Assembly (NCBI GenBank): GCA_963833195.1
Contig: CAWHXF010000027.1
Location: 3,472,001-3,536,000, forward strand
Origin: Granulosicoccus sp963833195
GTDB taxonomy: Bacteria > Pseudomonadota > Gammaproteobacteria > Granulosicoccales > Granulosicoccaceae
Length of the DNA: 64,000 bases
Reading direction: 5' to 3'
The position numbers were made by a program, and so were the translations under genes. Under the pieces are notes generated by a model that made no database searches, had not been told where the DNA came from, and saw nothing but the letters and a program-made list of their open reading frames with translations. This document shows, in pieces, positions 1-8,920 of the stretch (within the stretch, counting starts at the first letter, position 1; every line of letters begins with the position of its first letter).

Positions 1-897
1 GTCGACGACGAGGAATCGATGGCCGCGCTGCACGCGGCGCTCGACGCCGGCATCGACTTCTTCGACACCGCCGACGTGTACGGCGATGGCCGCAGCGAAC
101 GGCTGATAGCACGCCTCCGGAAAGAGCGCAGCGAGCCCTTCACCGTGGCCACCAAGGCCGGGCGCCGGCTGGACCCGCACGTGGCCGACGGCTACACCAA
201 GGCGAACATCGAGGCCTTCGTCGACCGCAGCCTGGAGAACCTCGAGGTCGATGCGCTGGAGCTCGTGCAATTGCACTGCCCGCCCACCGAGGTCTACTAC
301 CGCCCCGAGTTCTTCGACGCCATGGACGAGCTCGTGCGGGCGGGCAAGATCCTGCACTACGGGGTCAGCGTCGAGAAGGTCGAGGAGGCGCTGAAGGCGA
401 TCGAGTACGACGGCGTGGAGAGCGTGCAGATCATCTTCAACGCGTTCCGCCAGCGCCCGGCCGAGCTCTTCTTCCGCGAGGCGAAGGCGAGAAACGTCGG
501 CGTGATCTGCCGCGTGCCGCTGGCGAGCGGCCTGCTCACCGGCAAGCTCGACGCGTCGTCCAGCTTCGAGGCCGACGACCATCGCGCCTTCAACCGAGAG
601 GGCGCGGCCTTCGACAAGGGCGAGACCTTCGCGGGCGTGGACTACGAGGCGGGGCTCGCCGCGGTCGACGCGCTTCGGCCGCTGGTGCCGGACGGTGCGA
701 CCATGGCGCAGTTCGCGCTGCGCTGGATCCTGCAACACGACGCCGTCAGCACGGTGATTCCCGGCGCGAAACGAGCTTCGCAGGTGCAGGACAACGCGGC
801 CGCGGCCGAACTGCCGCCGCTGGACGAGGCCACGATGGCGGCGGTGGACGCCGCGTACGCCGAGCACGTGCGCCCGAGCGTGCACCACCGCTGGTAG
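1..897 (+). CDS. Aldo/keto reductase, 3' part
   Basis: NADPH-dependent aldo/keto reductase family; the substrate cannot be told. The reading frame is open from base 1, and the first residues (VDDEES, then ALHAALDAGIDFFDTADVYG) match the stretch before and including the catalytic-Asp/Tyr motif of the TIM barrel, so the true start lies upstream of the window. The C-terminal half keeps the usual family features (ALRWILQHDAVSTVIPGAK). About 298 codons are present of a normal 310-340. It converges on the S41 protease gene with only a short gap that contains the small palindrome GGAGCGCTCC. Confidence 0.9.
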   Translation, partial: VDDEESMAALHAALDAGIDFFDTADVYGDGRSERLIARLRKERSEPFTVATKAGRRLDPHVADGYTKANIEAFVDRSLENLEVDALELVQLHCPPTEVYYRPEFFDAMDELVRAGKILHYGVSVEKVEEALKAIEYDGVESVQIIFNAFRQRPAELFFREAKARNVGVICRVPLASGLLTGKLDASSSFEADDHRAFNREGAAFDKGETFAGVDYEAGLAAVDALRPLVPDGATMAQFALRWILQHDAVSTVIPGAKRASQVQDNAAAAELPPLDEATMAAVDAAYAEHVRPSVHHRW

Positions 898-924
898 CCG
901 CCGGAGGAGCGCTCCGGGCGACGC

Positions 925-2388
925 TCAGCGATCGAGCGCGAGCGGCACCTCGGGCAGCTCGCTCCACAGCACGGTGTCGCGCGCCCGCACGCGGGTGGCG
1001 GGCGCCGCCGCCTGCGCGTCGGACGGGCACGTCCCGCCGGTCGCCAGTTGCAACGCCGCGCCCGTCAATGCGTCGCGGACATCGGCGAGCGGGTAGCGGA
1101 ACTCGTCCGCCACCGCGCAGTCCGCCGGGATGCCGCCCGCGACCGTCTCGCCGTTCGCGTTCGCGGTCTCGAACAGCATCGCGTTGATGGCCTTGTCGCA
1201 GTAGCGCAACGGGCGCGAACCGAAGGCCTTGCCGAACGTGGTCTCGCCGACGGTGCGCACGTCGATGTAGGGGCGCAGCCCGTTGATCGCGAGCTCGGAG
1301 GACGAGGCCGAGCCTTCGGTGGTGATGACGACGAGCTCGTCGAGGTTCAGCGTCGAGTCCACGCGCTCGAACGGCACGTCGACGTTCGATGCGCGCGCGT
1401 AGCGCTCGTTGTGCAGGTAGCGCACGAAGGCCGCGTCCAGCGCGTTCGTGACGTTGTCGCCCGCGATGTGCACGGCGAGCCGGTTGGCCGCGAAGATGAG
1501 CCCGCCCGGGTTGTAGCGCACGTCCAGCACCAGCGCGTCCACGTCCTCGTCCACCAGTTCGGCGAAGCGCGCGTCGAGCGCGTCCGCGGTGGTCTCGGCG
1601 AACTGCAGGATGGGCAGGTACGCGATGCGCCTGCCGTCGACGTCGAGCACGCTGGTGCCCGCCAGCGTGTCGATCGTGTACGCGGCGCGAACGACGTCGA
1701 CGTCGCGGGGCTCCTCGTCCGGCGCACGCACCGTGAAGGTGATGCGCTGCCCCTCGTCCGCCTCGCGCAGGTCCGAGACGATGCCTTGCGCGCCGAGATC
1801 CTCCACGTTCCGGCCATCGAGCGCGATCAGCTCGTCGCCGCGCACCAGCCCCGCGGCTTCCGCCGGGGAGCCGCCGATGACGGTGCGGAACCGCGGCACG
1901 CCCGCGTCGTCCTCGAGCAGCACGAAGCCGAAGCCCGATTGGCGCCCCTCGCTCTGCGCCTGGAAGGCCTCGTAATCGCTGACCGAGCTGAAGATGTCGG
2001 GTTCGACCCGAAGCTCGGCGATCAGGCCCTCGGGGGAGTCGAAGTCGGCCGGCGACACCGACGCCACGCGCTCGGCGTACACGTAGTAGTCGCGCATGTC
2101 GAAGTCCACGCGCGCGTTCAGGTCGGCGACCGAGCAGGCCTCGACGCCGGGCGCCGTGACGTAGCCGCCCGCGGCGTCCGGCAGCCCGATGACGATGTCG
2201 ACGGGATCGGTCTGCTCCGAGCCGTCGATCGGGGGCAGCCGACCGTCGCCGATGTCGCCGGCAGCGCCGCCGCTCGGACCGTCGTCGTCCGAGCCGCATC
2301 CCGCCACCGCCGCCAGGACCAGCGCCAGGGCGAGCGGGGAGCGGCGCGCGCGCGATGCGCTCCGGCGCGGACGGATCGTCGAGGTCAT
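925..2388 (-). CDS. S41 family C-terminal processing peptidase, lipoprotein
   Basis: Predicted envelope serine protease of the Ctp/tail-specific family, 487 aa. The start at 2388 is chosen because it gives a lipoprotein signal: a basic stretch, a hydrophobic core and a lipobox-like AAVAGCG with Cys near residue 28. A PDZ region follows at about 185-280 (GSPAEAAGLVRGDELIALDG). The S41 core has LDVRYNPGG and a nucleophile region (TTEGSASSSEL) in which the serine is expected. The family clips C-termini of periplasmic proteins. It is divergent from the 3-hydroxybutyrate dehydrogenase gene with 88 bp between; no functional link is evident. Confidence 0.85.
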   Translation of the reverse strand: MTSTIRPRRSASRARRSPLALALVLAAVAGCGSDDDGPSGGAAGDIGDGRLPPIDGSEQTDPVDIVIGLPDAAGGYVTAPGVEACSVADLNARVDFDMRDYYVYAERVASVSPADFDSPEGLIAELRVEPDIFSSVSDYEAFQAQSEGRQSGFGFVLLEDDAGVPRFRTVIGGSPAEAAGLVRGDELIALDGRNVEDLGAQGIVSDLREADEGQRITFTVRAPDEEPRDVDVVRAAYTIDTLAGTSVLDVDGRRIAYLPILQFAETTADALDARFAELVDEDVDALVLDVRYNPGGLIFAANRLAVHIAGDNVTNALDAAFVRYLHNERYARASNVDVPFERVDSTLNLDELVVITTEGSASSSELAINGLRPYIDVRTVGETTFGKAFGSRPLRYCDKAINAMLFETANANGETVAGGIPADCAVADEFRYPLADVRDALTGAALQLATGGTCPSDAQAAAPATRVRARDTVLWSELPEVPLALDR

Positions 2389-2476
2389 GCGGGGCGGTTC
2401 GTCGTTGCGCCGGCGGCGCGCGGCCGGGCAACTTAGCCCAGAATGCCCGCCCGAACCCATCGTGCGCCTTACCGAC

Positions 2477-3256
2477 ATGTCCGACAGACTCGCCCTCGTG
2501 ACGGGCTCCACGAGCGGCATCGGCCGCGAGGTCGCCGCGGCCCTGGCCGCGAGCGGCTGCCGCGTCGTGCTGCACGGCCTCGGCGACCCGGACGAGCTTG
2601 CGCGCACGCGCGACGAGTTCGAGCGCGAGCACGGCGTCGAGACGCTGCTGGACACCACGAACCTGACGGACGTGCCGGCGACCGAGGCCATGATGCGGCG
2701 CCTCACCGACGAGCACGGCGGCGTGGACGTGCTGGTCAACAACGCCGGAGTGCAGCACGTGGCCCCGCTCGAGGACTTTCCCACCGCGCGCTGGGACCTG
2801 ATCATCGCGGTGAACCTGTCGTCGGCGTTCCACACGACGCGTCTCGCGCTGCCCTCGATGCGCGCGAAGGGTCGCGGCCGCATCGTCAACCTCGCCTCCG
2901 CGCACGGCCTGGTGGCCTCGCCCGAGAAGTCCGCCTACGTGGCGGCCAAGCACGGCCTGATCGGCCTGACCAAGGTCACGGCGCTGGAGACCGCGCGCAC
3001 CCCGATCACCTGCAACGCGGTGTGCCCGGGCTGGGTCGAGACGCCGCTCGTGGTGCAGCAGATCGAGAAGCGCGCGAAGGCATCGGGCCGCGGCTTCGAC
3101 GAGGAGCGCCACGACCTGCTGGCCGAGAAGCACCCCTCGGCGCAGTTCGTGACGACGGCGCAGATCGGCTCGATGATCGTGTGGCTGGCGAGCGACGCGG
3201 CCGCCGAGGTGCGCGGCGCGGCGCTGTCCATCGACGGGGGCTGGACGGCGCAATAG
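2477..3256 (+). CDS. bdhA: 3-hydroxybutyrate dehydrogenase (SDR family)
   Basis: Oxidises 3-hydroxybutyrate to acetoacetate with NAD, the first step in using PHB monomers. 259 aa with a Rossmann motif TGSTSGIG near the N-terminus, NNAG, and the catalytic Tyr154/Lys158 in YVAAKHG. The surrounding SAHGLVASPEKSAY is characteristic of 3-hydroxybutyrate dehydrogenases rather than acetoacetyl-CoA reductases. The ATG at 2477 gives the standard length; an in-frame GTG at 2462 is possible. It lies about 1.4 kb from the CoA-transferase genes, which would activate its product. Confidence 0.9.
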   Translation: MSDRLALVTGSTSGIGREVAAALAASGCRVVLHGLGDPDELARTRDEFEREHGVETLLDTTNLTDVPATEAMMRRLTDEHGGVDVLVNNAGVQHVAPLEDFPTARWDLIIAVNLSSAFHTTRLALPSMRAKGRGRIVNLASAHGLVASPEKSAYVAAKHGLIGLTKVTALETARTPITCNAVCPGWVETPLVVQQIEKRAKASGRGFDEERHDLLAEKHPSAQFVTTAQIGSMIVWLASDAAAEVRGAALSIDGGWTAQ

Positions 3257-3297
3257 CGCAAGGACGGCACCGGTCCCACGGAAGGGGTCCGCTCCGC

Positions 3298-4140
3298 TCA
3301 GAGCCGCACGCTGCCCTCGACCAGCACGTGCGTCCGCCCGCCGATGCGCACGCGCCCGGGCACGGACGGATCGGGTCGTACGTACACGCGGCCTTCCCGC
3401 CCGATGCAGCCGCCCTGCGCGACGACGACGTCGCCGGGCAGCAACCCGCGCCCGAGCAGCCAGTGCGCGAGCGCCGCGTTCAGCGAACCGGTGATGGGGT
3501 CCTCCACCATGCCGCTGGACGGCGCCAGCATGCGCACCTCGTAGTCGGTGTCGCCGCGCGGTGCCTGCGGACCGATCAGCCCTATCGCCTTGTAGTCCGG
3601 CCAGCGCACCGCGCGCGCCTCGACCGCGCGCACCGCGTCGGCCGAGTCGAGCTGCAGCACTTCCCACACCGGACCGTTGTCGAGCCGTGCGCTCGCGACG
3701 ATGGCGGAGGTGTCGATCTTCAACGCGCCCGTGATCGCGTCGAGCTGCGCGCCTTCCAGGGCCTCGACATGGGTGGGCGGTGCGATGAACGCCGGCACCT
3801 CGCCGGTGAGGTCGATCTCCACCAGCCCGACGCCGCACTCCTGCACGACCATGCCCTCGCGCTTCGGCACGCCGCCCGCGTGCAGCCAGGCGGCGCAGCT
3901 GCCGAGCGTGGGATGACCCGCGAACGGCATCTCGCGCGTCGGCGTGAGAATGCGCACGCGGTAGTCGGCGTCCGGGTGCTCCGGCGGGAACAGGAACGTG
4001 GTCTCGGCGAGGTTCGTCCACGCGGCGAAGCGGCGCAGGACCTCGTCGCTCAGGCCCTCGCCGTCGAGCACGACCGCGAGCGCGTTGCCGAGCGTGGGCG
4101 TCGATGTGAAGACGTCGCACTGGATGAAGCGTCGGTTCAT
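3298..4140 (-). CDS. PhzF family isomerase/epimerase
   Basis: 280-aa member of the PhzF/diaminopimelate-epimerase fold family. The conserved N-terminal half is clear (CDVFTSTPTLGNALAVVLDG, then the AETTFL stretch with the family's catalytic Glu, then FAGHPTLGS) and the C-terminal lobe has EDPITGSLNAAL. These are general PhzF-family signatures and do not imply phenazine synthesis; no other phz genes are present. The start overlaps the stop of the upstream DMT transporter gene by 4 bp (ATGA), so the two are very probably co-transcribed and translationally coupled. Substrate unknown. Confidence 0.85.
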   Translation of the reverse strand: MNRRFIQCDVFTSTPTLGNALAVVLDGEGLSDEVLRRFAAWTNLAETTFLFPPEHPDADYRVRILTPTREMPFAGHPTLGSCAAWLHAGGVPKREGMVVQECGVGLVEIDLTGEVPAFIAPPTHVEALEGAQLDAITGALKIDTSAIVASARLDNGPVWEVLQLDSADAVRAVEARAVRWPDYKAIGLIGPQAPRGDTDYEVRMLAPSSGMVEDPITGSLNAALAHWLLGRGLLPGDVVVAQGGCIGREGRVYVRPDPSVPGRVRIGGRTHVLVEGSVRL

Positions 4141-4616
4141 GCGTGCCCGAACCGGTAGACCCCCACGCCCGCCAGCACCAGCAGCAGCCCGACGAGCCGC
4201 GGCGCGTCGACGGGACGCACGGCCGCGCCGAACAGCCCGAAGTGATCGATCAGCGCGCCGCACAGGAGCTGCCCGGCGATGGCGGCGACCAGGAAGAACG
4301 CGACGCCGATCACCGGCACGATGGTGAGCCCCGCGACCACGAAGAGCGTGCCGGACAGCCCGCCGATCCAGATCCACCACGGCCCCGCGAGCGCCGCTCC
4401 GATGTCCGCGTGCCGACCGAAGGCCAGCATGAGCGGCAGCGCCAGCAGCGTGCTGACGCAGAGCGACACGACGGTGGCCGCGAGCGGCGAGCCGAGGTGG
4501 CGCGCGAGGGCCGCGTTCACGGCCGGCTGGCCGCCGAGCACCATGCCGACGCCGACGCTGGCGAGCAGGACGAGGATCAGCATGGCGGTGCCCGGTGCCC
4601 GGGTCGAGGTAGTCAT
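4137..4616 (-). CDS. DMT family transporter, DUF606/YdcZ type
   Basis: Small inner-membrane protein of 159 aa with about five hydrophobic helices, starting with LILVLLASVGVGMVLGG after a short leader. The length and the QPAVNAALARHLGSPLAA segment fit the short half-size YdcZ/DUF606 transporters of the drug/metabolite superfamily. The cargo is not known. It is 4 bp overlapped with the PhzF gene downstream and starts just behind the end of the CoA-transferase B gene (13-bp gap), so it may be the tail of that operon. Confidence 0.8.
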   Translation of the reverse strand: MTTSTRAPGTAMLILVLLASVGVGMVLGGQPAVNAALARHLGSPLAATVVSLCVSTLLALPLMLAFGRHADIGAALAGPWWIWIGGLSGTLFVVAGLTIVPVIGVAFFLVAAIAGQLLCGALIDHFGLFGAAVRPVDAPRLVGLLLVLAGVGVYRFGHA

Positions 4617-4629
4617 GCGAACGGATCCG

Positions 4630-5340
4630 TCAACCGAGCGTCGACGAGCCCACCGCCCAGTCGTCGAGCTTCATCTCGGGTACGTCCCCGGCCGCGATCA
4701 GCGACGCCTGCGTCGCGGCCCGCACCTCGTCCACCGTGACGCCCGGCGCGCGCTCGAGCAGCACGAGCCCCGCCTCGGTCGGCCGGATGACGGCGAGCTC
4801 GGTGACGACGAGCGACACCCGCCGCGCCGCCGTCAGCGGCAGCGTGCATTCGGGCACGATCTTCGATCGGCCCTTGAACGCGTGCCGCATGGCGACGATG
4901 ACGGCCTTCGCGCCCGCCACCAGATCCATCGCGCCGCCCATGCCGGGGACCATGCTGCCCGGGACCATCCAGTTGGCGAGATACCCGCGCTCGTCCACCT
5001 GCAGCCCGCCCAGCACGGTCAGGTCCAGGTGTCCGCCGCGGATGAGCCCGAAGCTCGTGGCGCTGTCGATGGAGGCGGCGCCCGGCACGGCCGTGACGAA
5101 GTCGCCGCCCGCGTCGGTGAGGTTCGGCTCCTCCATGCCTTCGGGCGGACGGGCGCCGAGCCCGATCACGCCGTTCTCGGACTGGAAGAAGACCCCGGCG
5201 TCCTTCGGCAGGTAGGTGGCCACGAGGCTCGGCAGGCCGATGCCGAGGTTCACGAGCATGCCGGGCTCGATCTCGTGGGCCACGCGGCGCGCGATGAGCG
5301 CCTTCGGGTCCGACCCGGTACGGCGCGTCGCCTCGCTCAC
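4630..5340 (-). CDS. 3-oxoacid/acetate CoA-transferase, subunit B
   Basis: Beta subunit of a heterodimeric family I CoA-transferase (ScoB/AtoA type), 236 aa. With the A subunit it moves CoA from an acyl-CoA donor to acetoacetate. The catalytic glutamate is seen in SENGVIG (Glu55), followed by GMGGAMDLVAGAK, a hallmark of this subunit. The GTG start at 5340 is chosen because it overlaps the stop of subunit A (GTGA). With bdhA nearby, the likely job is feeding 3-hydroxybutyrate carbon back to acetoacetyl-CoA. Confidence 0.9.
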   Translation of the reverse strand: MSEATRRTGSDPKALIARRVAHEIEPGMLVNLGIGLPSLVATYLPKDAGVFFQSENGVIGLGARPPEGMEEPNLTDAGGDFVTAVPGAASIDSATSFGLIRGGHLDLTVLGGLQVDERGYLANWMVPGSMVPGMGGAMDLVAGAKAVIVAMRHAFKGRSKIVPECTLPLTAARRVSLVVTELAVIRPTEAGLVLLERAPGVTVDEVRAATQASLIAAGDVPEMKLDDWAVGSSTLG

Positions 5341-6038
5341 GCGGAGGGCTCCGTCGGTGCGTCCCGGAAGGGGTGCGGCATGCGCTCGATCAGGTGATCG
5401 ACGAGCACGCCGGGCGTCTTCACCGCGTCCGGCGAGATCATGCCGATGGGCTCGATGTCCTCGGGCTCGGCGATGACGGTGCGGCCGGCGAGCGCCATGG
5501 TCGGGTTGAAGTTCTGCGCGGTGAGCGTGTAGTCGAGGTTCTTCGCATGGTCCGCCCGGCGCGCCCCGACCAGCGCGAAGTCGGCGTGCAGGGCCGGCGC
5601 GAGCAACCAGCGCTCGCCGCCCGATTCGACGACCTGCGCGTCCGCCTCGAGCAGGGTGCCCAGCCCGGTCCTGGTGAGCACGCCGCCGAGGCCCACCCCC
5701 GCCGCGCGGATGCGCTCGACCAAGGTGCCCTGCGGAACGAGCTCGACGTGCATCTCGCCTGCGAGCATGCGCCGCTGGGTCTCGGGGTTCAGGCCGATGT
5801 GCGACACGACGGCGCGCGCGATGCAGCCCGCCTCGACGAGCCGACCGATGCCGAAGCCGGGGGTGGCCGTGTCGTTGGCGATGACCGTGAGCCCCCTGGC
5901 GCCCCGCCGCACCAGCGCATCGATCAGCCGGTGCGGGCTGCCGACGCCCATGAAGCCGCCGATCATGACGCTCGCACCGTCGGGCACGAGCGCGGCGGCG
6001 TCCGCCGGGGAGATGGCCGAGATGTCGTTCAGGGGCAA
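5337..6038 (-). CDS. 3-oxoacid/acetate CoA-transferase, subunit A
   Basis: Alpha subunit (ScoA/AtoD type), 233 aa, with the N-terminal GGFMGVGSPHRLIDAL and the glycine-rich GVGGVLTRTG-like region (GVGLGGVLTRTGLGT) expected to contact CoA. It is followed directly by subunit B with a 4-bp overlap. It starts 18 bp after the end of the PhaB gene on the same strand, so phaB, subunit A and subunit B probably form one transcript. Donor and acceptor specificity (succinyl-CoA or acetyl-CoA) cannot be read from the sequence. Confidence 0.9.
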   Translation of the reverse strand: MPLNDISAISPADAAALVPDGASVMIGGFMGVGSPHRLIDALVRRGARGLTVIANDTATPGFGIGRLVEAGCIARAVVSHIGLNPETQRRMLAGEMHVELVPQGTLVERIRAAGVGLGGVLTRTGLGTLLEADAQVVESGGERWLLAPALHADFALVGARRADHAKNLDYTLTAQNFNPTMALAGRTVIAEPEDIEPIGMISPDAVKTPGVLVDHLIERMPHPFRDAPTEPSA

Positions 6039-6056
6039 CGCTCCGGCGGCCCCCGG

Positions 6057-6782
6057 TCAGTACATGTGCTGACCGCCGTTCACCGACATGGTGGAGCCGG
6101 TGATGAAGCCCGCGTCGTCGGCGACGAGGAAGGCGACGGCGCGCGCGATGTCCTCGGCCTTGCCCAGACGCCCCACGGGGATGCGCGCGATGATCTTCTG
6201 CAGCACCTCGTCCGGCACCGCGCGCACCATGTCGGTATCGACGTAGCCGGGCGCGATGGCGTTCACGGTGATGCCCTTGCCCGCGCCTTCCTGCGCCAGC
6301 GCCTTCGTGAACCCGTGGATGCCGGACTTCGCGGCCGCGTAGTTGACCTGGCCGTACTGCCCCGCCTGGCCGTTGATGCTGCCGACGTTGACGATGCGAC
6401 CGAAGCTGCGGGAGCGCATGCCGTCGATGACGCAGGAGCACATGTTGAAGCAGCCGCCGAGGTTCGTGTCGATGACCTCCTGCCAGGCCTTCGGACTCAT
6501 GCGGTGCATGGTGCCGTCGCGCGTGATGCCCGCGTTGTTGACGAGCACGTCCACCTCCTGACCGAGCTCGGAGACGATCTTCTCGATGCCGGCCTTGCAG
6601 GCGTCGTGGTCCGACACGTCGAACTTGAACACCGGAATGCCCGCCTCTTCGGAGAAGGCCTTGGCCCGCTCGTCGTTGCCGGCGTAGTTCGCGGCGACGG
6701 TGTAGCCGTCCGCCTTCAACCGCTCCGAGATCGCGCGGCCGATGCCGCGCGTGCCGCCGGTGACCACTGCCAGTCGTGTCAT
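6057..6782 (-). CDS. phaB: Acetoacetyl-CoA reductase
   Basis: SDR enzyme of 241 aa that reduces acetoacetyl-CoA to (R)-3-hydroxybutyryl-CoA with NADPH, the second step of PHB synthesis. TGGTRGIG is the cofactor motif, NNAGITRD and the catalytic Tyr148/Lys152 (YAAAKSG) follow, and the end MSVNGGQHMY is the family's usual C-terminus. The start at 6782 has an AGAGG ribosome site about 8 bases upstream. It is divergent from phaA rather than in the common phaCAB order. Confidence 0.93.
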   Translation of the reverse strand: MTRLAVVTGGTRGIGRAISERLKADGYTVAANYAGNDERAKAFSEEAGIPVFKFDVSDHDACKAGIEKIVSELGQEVDVLVNNAGITRDGTMHRMSPKAWQEVIDTNLGGCFNMCSCVIDGMRSRSFGRIVNVGSINGQAGQYGQVNYAAAKSGIHGFTKALAQEGAGKGITVNAIAPGYVDTDMVRAVPDEVLQKIIARIPVGRLGKAEDIARAVAFLVADDAGFITGSTMSVNGGQHMY

Positions 6783-7092
6783 GTCTCGTTTACCTCTTGT
6801 AGCGTGCCGTTTACACGACGCCGCGCGGACGTCGCCCCGGCCACGGCAGTGACGTCGAATCACTACAGCGTGGCATCGCGGGCACTGTCGCACGCCTCGC
6901 GCTTCCTGCCTAGTGGCTCGCCGCGCGCGGCTCGTGGCACCGCACCGATCCGCCCGCGAGGCGGACCCCTACCGACGCCCGTCGCCGAAAAAGCTCGCGG
7001 CGAACCTCGCCCGCACGCCTCGCCTGCACCACAATGACGCGCCCCGGACACTCCGTCCGGTCGTCCTCACGCCTGTCCACGGAGACCCGCCC
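6783..7092. promoter_or_regulatory. Divergent phaB/phaA intergenic region
   Basis: A 310-bp gap between the divergent phaB and phaA starts that should hold both promoters. I see a purine-rich ribosome site before phaB but no convincing pair of -35/-10 boxes on either strand and no coding frame with family similarity. The second half reads open on the plus strand, but the codons before the phaA ATG do not resemble a thiolase N-terminus. Confidence 0.5.
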
Positions 7093-8271
7093 ATGCCCGA
7101 CATCGTCATCACTTCCGCCGCCCGCACGCCCATCGGCAGCTTCGGCGGCGCGTTCGCCTCGGTTTCCGCCGTCGATCTCGGCACCACCGCCGTGCGCGCG
7201 GCCCTCGAGCGCTCCGGGGTCGATCCGTCCGAGGTGTCGGACGTCATCCTCGGGCAGGTGCTCACGGCCGGCACCGGCCAGAACCCCGCCCGTCAGACCG
7301 CCATCGCCGCCGGCATCCCGCAGGAGCGCACCGCCATCACGATCAACCAGGTCTGCGGCTCGGGGCTGCGCGCCATCGCGATGGGCTACCAGGCGCTGGC
7401 CGCGGGGGACGCGGACGTCGTCGTCGCGGGGGGCCAGGAGAGCATGAGCCTCGCGCCGCACTGCGCGCACCTGCGCGACGGCAAGAAGATGGGCAACCTC
7501 GAGATGGTCGACACCATGATCGTCGACGGCCTGTGGGACGCCTTCAACGGCTACCACATGGGCACCACGGCCGAGAACGTGGCACGGACGTGGCAGGTCA
7601 CGCGCGAGGCCCAGGACGCGTTCGCGGCCGGCTCGCAGCAGAAGGCCATCGCCGCGCAGCAGGCGGGCCGCTTCGCCGACGAGATCGTCCCGGTGACGGT
7701 CAAGACCCGCAAGGGCGAGACGGTGGTGGACACCGACGAGTACCCGCGCGACGGCACCACGGCCGAGTCGCTCGGGAAGCTGCGCACCGCGTTCTCCAAG
7801 GACGGCACCGTCACCGCCGGCAACGCCTCGGGCCTGAACGACGGCGCGGCCGCCGTGGTGATGATGACGGCAGAAGCGGCGAAGGCGCGCGGACTGACGC
7901 CGCTCGCGCGCATCGCGGGCTGGGCCACGGTGGGCGTGGATCCCGCCGTCATGGGCTCCGGACCGATTCCCGCCAGCCGGGCCGCCCTCGAGAAGGCCGG
8001 CTGGCAGGTCGGGGATCTGGACCTCATCGAGGCGAACGAGGCCTTCGCGGCGCAGGCCTGCGCCGTCAACAACGACCTCGGCTGGGACACCTCGAAGGTG
8101 AACGTCAACGGCGGGGCCATCGCGCTCGGGCACCCGATCGGGGCGTCCGGCACGCGCGTCATGTGCACGCTGCTGCACGAGATGGTGCGTCGCGACGCGA
8201 AGAAGGGGCTCGCCACGCTGTGCATCGGCGGCGGCATGGGAATCGCCATGTGCGTCGAGCGCACGGCCTGA
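7093..8271 (+). CDS. phaA: Acetyl-CoA acetyltransferase (beta-ketothiolase)
   Basis: Condenses two acetyl-CoA to acetoacetyl-CoA, the first step of PHB synthesis. 392 aa, the standard biosynthetic thiolase length. Catalytic residues are visible: Cys88 in QVCGSG, His347 in GHPIGASG and Cys377 in CIGGGMG. The start at 7093 is set by the conserved PDIVITSAARTPIGSFGG N-terminus. It reads towards the phasin genes, which have their own regulatory region. Confidence 0.94.
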   Translation: MPDIVITSAARTPIGSFGGAFASVSAVDLGTTAVRAALERSGVDPSEVSDVILGQVLTAGTGQNPARQTAIAAGIPQERTAITINQVCGSGLRAIAMGYQALAAGDADVVVAGGQESMSLAPHCAHLRDGKKMGNLEMVDTMIVDGLWDAFNGYHMGTTAENVARTWQVTREAQDAFAAGSQQKAIAAQQAGRFADEIVPVTVKTRKGETVVDTDEYPRDGTTAESLGKLRTAFSKDGTVTAGNASGLNDGAAAVVMMTAEAAKARGLTPLARIAGWATVGVDPAVMGSGPIPASRAALEKAGWQVGDLDLIEANEAFAAQACAVNNDLGWDTSKVNVNGGAIALGHPIGASGTRVMCTLLHEMVRRDAKKGLATLCIGGGMGIAMCVERTA

Positions 8272-8385
8272 GACTCCCGCACCGCAACAAGGCGCCATCG
8301 ACGGAGCGATAGCGTCGCCGGGCATTGCTGACCGGGATTCATGGCACAACTTCCGACAGGAGACGCGCGATCGCGCCGATTCCTC

Positions 8386-8423
8386 TTGCACTGCAACACG
8401 ATGGTGGCCATACTGCACTGCAA
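8386..8423. promoter_or_regulatory. Putative PhaR operator upstream of phasin gene
   Basis: Two copies of TGCACTGCAA lie at 8387-8396 and 8414-8423, 27 bp apart. The first is part of the near-perfect palindrome TTGCA-C-TGCAA (8386-8396). They sit 43-79 bp before the phasin ATG. PhaR repressors are known to bind TGC/GCA-rich sites before phasin genes, and a phaR gene is encoded 1.2 kb downstream. Assignment to PhaR is inference; the repeats themselves are directly visible. Confidence 0.55.
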
Positions 8424-8465
8424 GAAGAGTCACCCCCCCTTCACCGTCCCCAGGAGATCCCGACC

Positions 8466-8825
8466 ATGAACTACACCACCGGCGCCATGAACGAGCAGAT
8501 GACGAAGATGACCGACATGCAGGCGAAGATGTTCGAGCCCATGCGCATCTTCGGCGGCCTCGCCGTCGAGACGATGGACCACGTCCTGCGCAAGAACTAC
8601 GCGGTCATGGGCGACATGGTCGAGTACACGCTCAAGCAGGCCCGCCTGCCCATGTCCGGCGTCGACATGAACGCCATGGCGCAGACCTCCATGGCCGACG
8701 CCACGGCCTTCGGCGAGCTGCTCGGCACGCGCGCCAACGAGTACGCGCAGATCGCGAACGATTTCAGCGCCAAGGCCAAGGCCGCTTCCGAGCAGGCCGC
8801 CGCCACCGTCCGCCCCGCGGCCTGA
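8466..8825 (+). CDS. phaP: Phasin family protein
   Basis: Small amphipathic protein of 119 aa expected to coat PHB granules. Typical features are a Met/Gln-rich start, FEPMRIFGGLAVE, and KNYAVMGDMVEYTL, which is repeated almost exactly in the second phasin downstream (QNYAVMGDVVDYTL). A strong ribosome site AGGAGAT (8452-8458) precedes the ATG at a good spacing, consistent with the abundance of phasins. It is followed by a strong intrinsic terminator, so it may form a single-gene transcript under PhaR control. Confidence 0.88.
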   Translation: MNYTTGAMNEQMTKMTDMQAKMFEPMRIFGGLAVETMDHVLRKNYAVMGDMVEYTLKQARLPMSGVDMNAMAQTSMADATAFGELLGTRANEYAQIANDFSAKAKAASEQAAATVRPAA

Positions 8826-8844
8826 GTCGCTCGCCCGCAGCCAG

Positions 8845-8891
8845 GGGCGCGGGATCGGGCATGCGCCCGGTCCCGCGCCCTTCGTTCTTTT
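8845..8891 (+). terminator. Rho-independent terminator after phaP
   Basis: A 16-bp stem, GGGCGCGGGATCGGGC at 8845-8860, pairs with 8865-8880 (one G-T type mismatch) around the loop ATGC. It is followed by TTCGTTCTTTT. It lies 20 bp after the phasin stop codon and ends about 30 bp before the next phasin start, so it separates the two phasin genes. Confidence 0.85.
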
Positions 8892-8920
8892 GCACGCACG
8901 ATCACAGCGCAGGACCTCAC

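Noticed and set aside
746..4120. A 1124-codon minus-strand open frame across the S41, dehydrogenase and PhzF genes.
   Set aside because: Its translation is low-complexity Arg/Gly/Ala without any motif, while all three genes it crosses have clear families.
3298..4140. Phenazine biosynthesis cluster suggested by the PhzF protein.
   Set aside because: No other phenazine genes are present, and the PhzF fold family is broad.
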